Part shown: piece after piece, positions 48,341 to 55,535 of the stretch
Layout: every line of letters begins with the position of its first letter
Position numbering within the stretch: position 1 is the first letter of the stretch
Program-made: the position numbers and the translations under genes
NCBI GenBank assembly: GCA_041741455.1
Contig: JBGSJZ010000008.1
Coordinates: 1-64,000, forward strand
Reading direction: 5' to 3'
DNA length: 64,000 nt
Origin: CALESS01 sp041741455
Lineage (GTDB): Bacteria; Chloroflexota; Anaerolineae; Anaerolineales; Anaerolineaceae
The notes under the pieces: generated by a model
Seen by the model: only the letters and a program-made list of their open reading frames with translations
Databases searched by the model: none
Told to the model about the DNA's origin: nothing

Positions 48341-48685
48341 CTGAACGGATTAGATCTGGCGCGTGCCATGGTAACGACATTGGAAGAAAAGAAAGGTGAA
48401 AACATCCTTCTTTTGGATATTCGTGAAATTGCGAATTTCGCAGATTATTTCATCATCTGTAATGGCACAAGTGATCGCATGTTGGACGCACTGGCCCGTG
48501 AGGTGGTAGAATCTGCCGAAAGGCTAACTGAAGATCATTACAAGGTGGAAGGCCGGGCCAGTGATGGTTGGTTGCTGGTGGACCTGGGAGATATAATCGT
48601 GCATCTCTTTTCGCCGGACCAGCGGGATTATTACCGGTTGGAACAATTATGGGAAAAGGGAAAAATCCTGATAAAAATGCAGTGA
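48341..48685 (+). CDS. rsfS: Ribosomal silencing factor RsfS with probable CTG start
   Basis: RsfS of about 114 residues. LDIREIANFADYFIICNGTSDRMLDALA, HYKVEGRASDGWLLVDLGDIIVHLF and YYRLEQLW are diagnostic. Opening at the first ATG (48368) would remove the conserved helix NGLDLARAM, which is encoded in frame just upstream. No ATG, GTG or TTG lies between it and the in-frame stop at 48335-48337. A CTG at 48341 follows AGAGGTGAG, so initiation at CTG is the best reading. RsfS binds uL14 and blocks subunit joining in starved cells. Confidence 0.9.
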   Translation: MNGLDLARAMVTTLEEKKGENILLLDIREIANFADYFIICNGTSDRMLDALAREVVESAERLTEDHYKVEGRASDGWLLVDLGDIIVHLFSPDQRDYYRLEQLWEKGKILIKMQ

Positions 48686-48702
48686 GTCTTCATGTACCTA
48701 TC

Positions 48703-48740
48703 AAACGCCGGCTTGTTGATGAAGCTGGTGTTTTTGTTTT
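48703..48740 (+). terminator. Terminator of the thpR-rsfS unit
   Basis: AAACGCCGGCTT (48703-48714) pairs over 12 positions with AAGCTGGTGTTT (48722-48733), using two G-T pairs, and is followed by TTGTTTT. Confidence 0.8.
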
Positions 48741-48790
48741 AATTTAACCCCAGTTCCGGAGAAGATATTTGCAATATTAGCTGAAGATCA

Positions 48791-49453
48791 TTAATTTTTC
48801 CGCTTGATCAATCCTAGTTGGACGGCTTTACTGACGGCTTCAGTTCGATTGGAGGCGTCCAATTTATCCAATATGTGGCGGATATGGGTTTTCACGGTAT
48901 TTTCTGAAATAAACAGTTTTGATCCAATTTGATGGGTTGTCAAGCCTTCGGTTAGGCACCCCAGCACTTCCAGTTCGCGTTCACTGATCAGGGTTGCCGC
49001 AGGATTAGTGAATTTTCTGGAAAGGGCGTGCATGACCGGTGCGGTGACTTCTGGAGACAGAACCGCCTGACCGGACGCCACACGCAGGATGGATTTTCGT
49101 AATTCTTCCGGTTCGGTGTTTTTTAATAAGTACCCATCCGCTCCAGCTCGAATAGCACCCATCAGATCTTCGTCTGCCTGCGAAATTGTCAACATCAGAA
49201 TATGAACCGGTAAATCAAGGGCGCGAATCGCCGAAAGCGTGCTAATACCATCCATAAAGGGCATGTTTAAATCAAGTAACACCACATCTGGTTTTTGGAG
49301 GGTGATCAAGTCAATGGCCTGGTTGCCATCCCCGGCTTCAGCCACGACCAGCAGATCTTGAAATTCTGAGAGAAGGCTGATAAGTCCACGGCGAAAAAGG
49401 GTGTGATCATCCACCACCATGACGCGAACACGTTTTGATGATTCGCTCATCAA
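48791..49453 (-). CDS. NarL/FixJ-type response regulator
   Basis: Response regulator of 220 residues. The receiver domain has DDH at 15-17, phosphoacceptor Asp61 in VVLLDLNMP, a conserved Thr in MLTIS and Lys in LKNTEP. The LuxR-type HTH is at about 150-215 (LISERELEVLGCLTEGLTTHQIGSKLFISENTVKTHIRHIL). No histidine kinase gene lies beside it, so it is an orphan in this window. It might control the neighbouring cytochrome genes, but nothing direct shows that. Confidence 0.92.
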   Translation of the reverse strand: MMSESSKRVRVMVVDDHTLFRRGLISLLSEFQDLLVVAEAGDGNQAIDLITLQKPDVVLLDLNMPFMDGISTLSAIRALDLPVHILMLTISQADEDLMGAIRAGADGYLLKNTEPEELRKSILRVASGQAVLSPEVTAPVMHALSRKFTNPAATLISERELEVLGCLTEGLTTHQIGSKLFISENTVKTHIRHILDKLDASNRTEAVSKAVQLGLIKRKN

Positions 49454-49533
49454 GCCTCCAAGTAAACAAAATATTATTAAATCCTGATAATGATTGTACT
49501 CGGGATTTAAAGATTCAATCGTAAATGTGAATA

Positions 49534-49563
49534 CAAAAAACCCCGCACTTTAGTGCGGGGTTT
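49534..49563 (-). terminator. Terminator of the cytochrome c gene
   Basis: AAACCCCGCAC and GTGCGGGGTTT form a 10-bp stem around TTTA, followed on the minus strand by a T run. Confidence 0.92.
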
Positions 49564-49580
49564 GATTGACGATTATGGAA

Positions 49581-50015
49581 TTACTTCCAGGAGCTAATGT
49601 AGGAAACAATTTGCCAGATTTGTTCTTCTGTCAGCAAACCTTCCTGCGAAGGCATGGAAGAGTTGGTCGGATCCATCATGCCACCTTTGAGAATTCGGTA
49701 GTACATGTAGCCTTCGGTCGTTTCCTTGGCTGTTGTTACCAAATTTCCTGGCTTGGGATCCAACGAACCACCAGCGACACCATCTCCCAGACCGCTATCG
49801 CCATGACAACTGGCGCAATTGGCATCGTAGAGAGCTTTTCCAGCCGCAACGGCATCTGCACTTCCGGCAAGTGGGTTGGAGAGGCTGGCATACTCTGCTG
49901 GAGTTTCCGGTCGAGAAGTGGTGGTCGAACCACCATCCGATGCACCGCCACAGGCTGAAAGCACAAAGGCGGAAACAACGAGCACACTGAGCAGAACAAA
50001 CATTGACTTCTTCAT
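49581..50015 (-). CDS. Monoheme cytochrome c lipoprotein
   Basis: Protein of 144 residues. The signal ends in VLSAC (lipobox), followed by a Gly/Ser/Thr linker. The class I cytochrome c domain has CASCH at about 69-73. Candidate Met ligands lie in GGMMDPTNSSMPSQEG near 113-125, and LTEEQIWQIVSYISSW is the usual last helix. A lipid-anchored cytochrome of this type could donate electrons to the ba3-type oxidase encoded by the divergent operon. It shares its upstream region with the Rrf2 gene. Confidence 0.92.
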   Translation of the reverse strand: MKKSMFVLLSVLVVSAFVLSACGGASDGGSTTTSRPETPAEYASLSNPLAGSADAVAAGKALYDANCASCHGDSGLGDGVAGGSLDPKPGNLVTTAKETTEGYMYYRILKGGMMDPTNSSMPSQEGLLTEEQIWQIVSYISSWK

Positions 50016-50102
50016 AAAGTCCTCCGATTAATTTTAATCTTGCTATTAGATTATATCCCCAATTCAAAAGAGAGAGAAGGGCTTTGTCCAATGTTTATCC
50101 AG

Positions 50103-50121
50103 ATTGTCAATATTTGACAAT
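50103..50121. promoter_or_regulatory. Perfect inverted repeat, candidate Rrf2 operator
   Basis: ATTGTCAA-TAT-TTGACAAT is a perfect 8-3-8 palindrome in the intergenic region between the divergent cytochrome c and rrf2 genes. It contains a TTGACA on each strand, so binding would block a -35 box in either direction. Confidence 0.65.
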
Positions 50122-50204
50122 AAACCAGAAAGAAAAGGAAATTTGTCACTATCCTAGATAGAAATTATCCGTTATTTTATTGGAAACAAATTTAGAGGTG
50201 AAGC

Positions 50205-50666
50205 ATGTTTCGTATCAGTAAGCGGTTAAATTATGGGGTGCAATTAATGGTTGCCCTGTCAAGAGAAACGGAGAATCAACCTCTGGCAACTGCCACATTG
50301 GCTGAACGCCTGTCCATCCCGTTGCCTTTCTTACACCAAATTGGGCATGCCCTGATGCAAGCCGGATTGATTAAAGCACTGCCCGGACCAAAAGGGGGTG
50401 TGCGGTTAGGCCGGCAGCCGGAGTTGATTTCTCTTTTGAATATTGTTGAGGCATTGGAAGGTGTGATTGATTTATATCCATCTCCCCTTTCTGTAAACGA
50501 ATCCAGCCCGGTTCCAGAGAAAATACCTTTGCATATTTGGAATGATCTGCAGCAGAAGATGGTATTTTATTTTGGCGGAATTTCCTTGGATCAACTATCT
50601 CAAGTTGAGCCAGTTCAAATGCAAATGGAAACGGTCAGCGAGCTGGAATGGCCAGGGCCAGGATAA
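50205..50666 (+). CDS. Rrf2 family transcriptional regulator lacking cysteines
   Basis: Protein of 153 residues. The winged HTH is typical: KRLNYGVQLMVALSRE, LAERLSIPLPFLHQIGHALMQAGLIKALPGPKGGVRL. IscR and NsrR bind [2Fe-2S] clusters through Cys residues after this region. This protein has no Cys at all, so it must sense something else or act as a constitutive repressor. It is divergent from the cytochrome c gene and upstream of the oxidase genes, the likely targets. Confidence 0.88.
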   Translation: MFRISKRLNYGVQLMVALSRETENQPLATATLAERLSIPLPFLHQIGHALMQAGLIKALPGPKGGVRLGRQPELISLLNIVEALEGVIDLYPSPLSVNESSPVPEKIPLHIWNDLQQKMVFYFGGISLDQLSQVEPVQMQMETVSELEWPGPG

Positions 50667-50672
50667 TTTCGG

Positions 50673-50689
50673 TGTAAATCGAGCTTACA
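50673..50689 (+). promoter_or_regulatory. Inverted repeat TGTAA-N7-TTACA upstream of the oxidase operon
   Basis: Five-base half sites separated by 7 bases. A complementary arrangement, TTACA-N7-TGTAA, lies 38 bases further on at 50711-50727. This is a candidate regulator-binding pair in the 114-base gap between rrf2 and the oxidase genes. Confidence 0.4.
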
Positions 50690-50709
50690 TCAATTTTGCT
50701 TGGAAACAA

Positions 50710-50728
50710 ATTACAAATTTAATGTAAT
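50710..50728 (+). promoter_or_regulatory. Inverted repeat ATTACA-N7-TGTAAT
   Basis: A 6-7-6 perfect inverted repeat just upstream of the expected -10 region of the oxidase operon. It uses the same half site as 50673-50689 in opposite order. Confidence 0.4.
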
Positions 50729-50780
50729 AATAGATAAAGTTTGATGGAGTTCCTTTTTATTCCTGACAGGAGGGACGGCA

Positions 50781-50897
50781 ATGAAAAAAGATGATCAACC
50801 GCGTGGCACACTGGTTATCCTGCTCATTTATCTTGTAATTATTCTACTGAGTTGGGTTGGAGTGTATCTGCTGATGCTCGAACGGGGAGGAGTGTGA
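50781..50897 (+). CDS. cbaD: ba3-type cytochrome c oxidase subunit IIa
   Basis: A 38-residue protein below usual gene-calling length. It has one membrane segment of about 25 residues and reads MKKDDQPRGTLVILLI then LSWVGVYLLMLERGGV at the end. The Thermus ba3 oxidase subunit IIa is 34 residues with the same layout (charged start, one helix, WLGVYAVF near the end, terminal RG). AGGAGGG lies before the ATG and subunit II begins 3 bases after its stop. It replaces the first helix that other oxidases carry in subunit II. Confidence 0.88.
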   Translation: MKKDDQPRGTLVILLIYLVIILLSWVGVYLLMLERGGV

Positions 50898-50900
50898 GCT

Positions 50901-51371
50901 ATGGAAGTGAATCCTTACGAACGGTTGTGGATTGGCATCTCTGTAGCAGCATTGATTGTGATGCTGGTAGCGCTGGCCCTTGCCGGATTTGGCTTAGGGG
51001 TGCAATTACCCGGTGACGCAGGTACCTTGGATCCGCGGAAACTGGTTGAGCAACCACCATTTGATAAACCTGGTGTGTATGAATTAGCACCCGAGAAATA
51101 CCAGGTTATCATGATAGCCCGCGCCTGGCAATTTAACCCGGCGAAAATTGAGGTTCCGGTTGGTTCTGAGGTGACTTTTAGAATCACCAGTGTCGACGTA
51201 ACCCATGGTTTATTGCTGGATGGCACGAATGTCAACGTCATGATCATTCCAGGACAAGTGTCAGAGATGACACACACCTTCAAAAAAGCCGGAACTTACA
51301 ACTTCTACTGTCATGAATATTGTGGCACCGGACACCAGGCAATGTTTGGCCAGGTGATTGTGGCACCGTAA
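50901..51371 (+). CDS. cbaB: Cytochrome c oxidase subunit II, ba3 type
   Basis: Protein of 156 residues with one N-terminal membrane anchor (about 9-33) and a cupredoxin CuA domain. CuA ligands are visible: His102 in VTHG, and Cys137, Cys141, His145 and Met148 in CHEYCGTGHQAM. AWQFNP supplies the Trp of the electron-entry patch. The short form with a single anchor matches ba3 oxidases. It receives electrons from cytochrome c and passes them to subunit I. Confidence 0.95.
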   Translation: MEVNPYERLWIGISVAALIVMLVALALAGFGLGVQLPGDAGTLDPRKLVEQPPFDKPGVYELAPEKYQVIMIARAWQFNPAKIEVPVGSEVTFRITSVDVTHGLLLDGTNVNVMIIPGQVSEMTHTFKKAGTYNFYCHEYCGTGHQAMFGQVIVAP

Positions 51372-51391
51372 ACGGCTAGAGGAGAAATCAC

Positions 51392-53023
51392 ATGTTACTG
51401 CGAGAAAAACGGTTCATTTCTGTTCAAATTTGGGTTGCCCTGGCGGCTCTATCTGTTGGTGTTTTTTTTGGCCCCTTTCAGGCCCTGGAACACGCCAACA
51501 TTAACCTCTATCCTTTTCTCAAACCGATCATTAAGACCTATTATCAAGGACTGACGCTGCATGGTGTCTTAAATGCATTGGTTTTCACCACCCTTTTCAT
51601 AACGGGTTTTCACACCTTTGCTATCTTGCGGGGTCTAAAAAGACCCTTGAAGTGGTTCACCCTAGCTGTGGTTGGTTATGGTCTGATGTTGGCTGGAATG
51701 GTAATGGCGGGCGTGACCATGTTCCTGAATCAGGCAAGTGTTCTTTACACGTTCTACCCACCTATGAAAGCCTCATCGATTTTCTATATTGGTTTGACGA
51801 TTTTGATCGTCGGTTCCTGGTTGATTGGCTGGAGCCAGTTGGCGACATTGGCTGCCTGGCGTAAGGAAAACCCGGGAAAACGCACCCCGATTATGGCGAT
51901 GGGATCGGCTGTTAATGTCTTACTCTGGCAGCTCTCCACCCTCGGTATCGCTGTGCAGATGTTGGTATTGGTAATCCCCTGGGCCACTGGATTGGTGAAA
52001 GGCACAGATGTTTTATTGAACCGGGTATTATTCTGGTTTACCGGCCATCCCCTGGTGTATTTCTGGCTGCTGCCGGCCTATGTCTCATGGTATGCGATGC
52101 TTCCCAAGCAGGTGGGTGGAAAACTTTTCAGCGATTCGTTGGCCAGGCTTTCCTTCTGGGGCTTTTTAGTTTTCTCCACTCCAGTCGGTTTTCATCATCA
52201 ATTTGCGGATCCGGGGGTGCCGGTCACCTGGAAATATATCCATACCCTTCTGACGTTCCTGGTGGTCATACCGTCATTTATGACTGCGTTCACACTCATT
52301 GCATCTTTGGAAAGAGCTGGTCGAGTGCGAGGTGGAAAGGGTTTGTTCGGTTGGATAAAAACATTGCCATGGAGTGATCCTTCGGTTGCCGGGCAGATCT
52401 TGGCGGGTGTGATTTTCTTCTTTGGCGGCATTGGCGGGATTATCAATGCCTCTGCATCACTGAATCTGGTTATTCATAATACCGCCTGGATTCCTGGCCA
52501 TTTTCACCTGACGGTTGCAACAGCATCAACGTTGACCTTCATGGCGATTTGTTACTGGCTGATCCCCTTTCTGACGAACAAACCTCTGCGCTTTAAAAAG
52601 TTGGCGTTATGGAACGTCTGGACTTGGTTTGTGGGGATGATATTCTTTGGACTTGGGATGCACTGGCTGGGACTGTTGGGAGCTCCCCGACGTGTGCCAT
52701 TCTCCATTGCAGCATATTCAGACCCAACCTGGAGGTTACCCCAGATTCTGACGGCCATTGGTGGGTCAATTCTGCTGGTTGGCGCCATCTTGTTCTTCAT
52801 TGTGGTGCTTGGGACAGCGTTTGGGAAGCAGAAATTAGAGAGCGAACTAGAGACCCCCGAGGCTGAATCGGAAATCGATCCATCCCACACCCCGGCCTGG
52901 TTGGATAACTGGAAACTGTGGATCATACTGGCAATTGTCCTGGTCATTATTGGGTATGGGCCAATCCTGACGGATATGTTCCAAAACATCAATCTGGTTT
53001 CCCCAGGGTTCAAGGTTTGGTAA
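51392..53023 (+). CDS. cbaA: Cytochrome c oxidase subunit I, ba3 type
   Basis: Heme-copper oxidase subunit I of 543 residues with about 13 membrane segments. HGVLNAL carries the low-spin heme His. GHPLVYFWLLPAY supplies CuB His and the cross-linked Tyr, HHQFADP the other two CuB His, and GHFHLTVAT the high- and low-spin heme His. The YFWLLPAYVSWY context and lack of the D-channel residues fit B-family (ba3) oxidases with high oxygen affinity. It reduces oxygen to water and pumps protons. A strong terminator follows. Confidence 0.95.
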   Translation: MLLREKRFISVQIWVALAALSVGVFFGPFQALEHANINLYPFLKPIIKTYYQGLTLHGVLNALVFTTLFITGFHTFAILRGLKRPLKWFTLAVVGYGLMLAGMVMAGVTMFLNQASVLYTFYPPMKASSIFYIGLTILIVGSWLIGWSQLATLAAWRKENPGKRTPIMAMGSAVNVLLWQLSTLGIAVQMLVLVIPWATGLVKGTDVLLNRVLFWFTGHPLVYFWLLPAYVSWYAMLPKQVGGKLFSDSLARLSFWGFLVFSTPVGFHHQFADPGVPVTWKYIHTLLTFLVVIPSFMTAFTLIASLERAGRVRGGKGLFGWIKTLPWSDPSVAGQILAGVIFFFGGIGGIINASASLNLVIHNTAWIPGHFHLTVATASTLTFMAICYWLIPFLTNKPLRFKKLALWNVWTWFVGMIFFGLGMHWLGLLGAPRRVPFSIAAYSDPTWRLPQILTAIGGSILLVGAILFFIVVLGTAFGKQKLESELETPEAESEIDPSHTPAWLDNWKLWIILAIVLVIIGYGPILTDMFQNINLVSPGFKVW

Positions 53024-53026
53024 ACA

Positions 53027-53061
53027 CAAAACGGCCGCTCAAAACAGCGGCCGTTTTTTTG
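53027..53061. terminator. Bidirectional terminator
   Basis: ACGGCCGCT (53031-53039) pairs with AGCGGCCGT (53046-53054), with A and T runs outside. It separates cbaA (+) from bcp (-). Confidence 0.93.
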
Positions 53062-53081
53062 CCTGATAGGATCCTCAATCG

Positions 53082-53537
53082 TTAGATTGCTGCCAGTACT
53101 TCAGCTGCGTGACCGGCAGGTTTTACACCTTCAAACACTTTTAGGATAGTACCATCCGATCCAATCAGGAAGGTTGTGCGAAAAACGCCGTCGTACTCGC
53201 GTCCCATGTATGTCTTGCGACCCCAGACGCCATAAGCCAAGCAGACGGTATGGTCGTTATCGGCCAGCAAGGGGAAAGGTAAATTGAATTTTTCCTTGAA
53301 TTTCGTATGAGATTTTGGGGCATCTGGTGAAACACCCAGAATAACGACCCCGGCTTTCTCATAGTCCGCATACGCATCTCGAAATTCACAGGCTTCTGTC
53401 GTACAACCGGGGGTGTCATCTTTTGGGTAAAAATACAAAACAACCCTCTTTCCCTGGAATTCTGACAGTGTTCGAAGACTCCCATTTTCATCGGGCAATT
53501 GGAAATCAGGAGCAGGAATACCAATGGCTATTGGCAT
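53082..53537 (-). CDS. bcp: Thioredoxin-dependent thiol peroxidase (Bcp)
   Basis: Peroxiredoxin of 151 residues. VVLYFYPKDDTPGCTTEACEFRD contains the peroxidatic Cys and, five residues later, a second Cys as in alpha-type Bcp. The N-terminal PDFQLPDENG and C-terminal KVFEGVKPAGHAAEVL are usual. It removes hydroperoxides. It is the last gene of the 59.4-53.1 kb operon, 17 bases after the MoeA fusion. Confidence 0.94.
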   Translation of the reverse strand: MPIAIGIPAPDFQLPDENGSLRTLSEFQGKRVVLYFYPKDDTPGCTTEACEFRDAYADYEKAGVVILGVSPDAPKSHTKFKEKFNLPFPLLADNDHTVCLAYGVWGRKTYMGREYDGVFRTTFLIGSDGTILKVFEGVKPAGHAAEVLAAI

Positions 53538-53554
53538 AAATACCTCCGAATCTT

Positions 53555-55525
53555 TTATGGAATAATGATGTTACCCATCTGAGATATATCATACCCCGGA
53601 AGTGATGAAATTGCCGAGCGAAATTCCGGGTTTTGTATAAGGTCGAATAGGGGATTGAGCAGGTCGCCCGAAAGATGGCTATGTGGAATGACAAAATCAT
53701 ATCGCTCATGATAGAGCGGAATGAAATCCAGATCGAGGGCGCGAGCGGCAGCTGGGATTCCCAGCCCACAATCCGCCCGACCAGAGGCGATTGCGGCAGC
53801 TACGCCAAGGTGAGTGTACTCTTCTTGCGTGTAGCCTTTTATGTTGGGCAGGGAAAGATGAAGCTGTGAGATATGATAATCCAGCAATAGCCGGGTGCCA
53901 GCACCACGCTGGCGGTTGACATAGGTGATATCTGATCGAACCAGGTCGGTCAGATCAACAATACCTTTCGGATTGCCTTTGCGGATGAGTAGCCCCTGTT
54001 CCCGATTGACCCAGGTTATCAACCGGACTGGCATGGTCGGAAGGTATTGCTGAATGGCGTAAACATTATATTCGCCGGTTGTCGGATCCAATAGATGGCA
54101 GCCTGCCAGGTGGGCTTCTCCGCGGCGCAAGGCAACCAAACCTCCCTGGCTGCCAACATTGGCAGAGATAAAACGCCGGCTTTGTCCGGTCAGGAACTGG
54201 GCAACCAAGTCCAGAGTCATATCATGAGACCCGATTGCAAAAATAGTCTGAAAAAGATCATTCGCGGAGCGGTATAGACGTACCTGAACAGTGGAACCAG
54301 CTTCCAGACCTTGCGTGCCAGCTGGGAGGATGGTAATACCATCTGCCCGAACCAGCGAAGTGATTACACCAGCGCCACGCGCCAGGGGGGCAGCCAGAGT
54401 TTTCTCCCCCACCTGGCCGACCACCACCCGGACATAATCTGTATCCCCAGCAGGAGAGGTGATTTTGCGAGTCAGGTTGGCCTGGATCACAGCTGGATCC
54501 CAGGCCGGTCGACCAAGCCAATGCGCCAGAATGGGCTCAATAAAAATCTCAGCTGTGAGTGCTGCCGAGACAGGATAACCGGGAACTCCGATAACCGGAA
54601 CTATCCGGATTTTTCCGCCGGAAGTCTTGTGATGGATAAAACCCAAAATAACTGGATGCCCAGGACGGACAGCAACCCCATGCACTAGTACCTCACCCAG
54701 GTGCTCGATCACCTTGGAGGAGAAATCCTCAGCACCAGCAGAAGAACCAGCGTTCAGCAAGATTAAGTCACTGGATTCAGCTGCATGCTGGACGCGCTGA
54801 CAAATTAAATCAAAATCATCGAAAGTTATCGGATGGCGCGTCGGTTCTCCGCCCCACTGACGAATTTGCCCGGCGAGAACAATTGAGTTGTATTCGATGA
54901 TGTCTCCCCTGGCTGGTGGTTGACCAATTGGAATCAACTCCGAACCGGTGGGCAGAATGGCAACTTGTGGTCGGGCTGCCACGAAAAGGTGGGTGTGACC
55001 ACTGGCTGCAGCCGCGCCCAGGTCAACTGGGCGTAGGACCTGTCCGGCAGGTAAAACGAGCTGGCTGGCTACGATGTCCTCCCCGAGTGGTCGAACATGC
55101 TGCCAGGGGGTGGCGGCAGCCCGGATCCGGATGGAGGCAGGTTTTCGCAACTCGTTGGCCGGCTTGCCTTGCTGATCCAACGCTTCGACCTGTTCGATAG
55201 GAATCACAGCGTCAGCCCAATCTGGTAGGGGATCCCCAGTATCGATATATTGAGTTTGATCTGGAGAGAGCAGGATAACCGGTGAGGTGGGCATGGCCTG
55301 AATCGTATCTGCAGAACGTATTGCGAAACCGTCCATGGCGGATGCGTGATAGTGGGGTGAAGAAATCCTGGCCCAAACTGGTTCGGCTAACACCCGCCCA
55401 ACTGCATTTTCATCCAGCGGGATGGATTCGGTCCTTAGGATTTTCCACAGGTTATTTTCGACCAGGGCGTTGTAAAATCGTTCCTGGGCTTGCTTCAAAG
55501 GAATATCCTTGAGATAGACAGTCAT
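53555..55525 (-). CDS. moeA: MoeA fused to a periplasmic-binding-protein-like domain
   Basis: Protein of 656 residues. The first about 410 residues are MoeA: SPHYHASAMDGFAI, DTGDPLPDWADAVIPIE, LPTGSELIP, LLNAGSSAGAEDFSS and VIGVPGYPVSAALTAEIF. MoeA inserts Mo or W into adenylated molybdopterin. The last 230 residues form a PBP-like domain (DLTDLVRSDITYVNRQRGAGTRLLLDYH, IASGRADCGLGIPAAARAL), as in LysR-type or molybdate-binding proteins, so metal or cofactor binding could be coupled to insertion. It starts 10 bases after the shorter moeA. Confidence 0.9.
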   Translation of the reverse strand: MTVYLKDIPLKQAQERFYNALVENNLWKILRTESIPLDENAVGRVLAEPVWARISSPHYHASAMDGFAIRSADTIQAMPTSPVILLSPDQTQYIDTGDPLPDWADAVIPIEQVEALDQQGKPANELRKPASIRIRAAATPWQHVRPLGEDIVASQLVLPAGQVLRPVDLGAAAASGHTHLFVAARPQVAILPTGSELIPIGQPPARGDIIEYNSIVLAGQIRQWGGEPTRHPITFDDFDLICQRVQHAAESSDLILLNAGSSAGAEDFSSKVIEHLGEVLVHGVAVRPGHPVILGFIHHKTSGGKIRIVPVIGVPGYPVSAALTAEIFIEPILAHWLGRPAWDPAVIQANLTRKITSPAGDTDYVRVVVGQVGEKTLAAPLARGAGVITSLVRADGITILPAGTQGLEAGSTVQVRLYRSANDLFQTIFAIGSHDMTLDLVAQFLTGQSRRFISANVGSQGGLVALRRGEAHLAGCHLLDPTTGEYNVYAIQQYLPTMPVRLITWVNREQGLLIRKGNPKGIVDLTDLVRSDITYVNRQRGAGTRLLLDYHISQLHLSLPNIKGYTQEEYTHLGVAAAIASGRADCGLGIPAAARALDLDFIPLYHERYDFVIPHSHLSGDLLNPLFDLIQNPEFRSAISSLPGYDISQMGNIIIP

Positions 55526-55535
55526 CGTTAATTCC

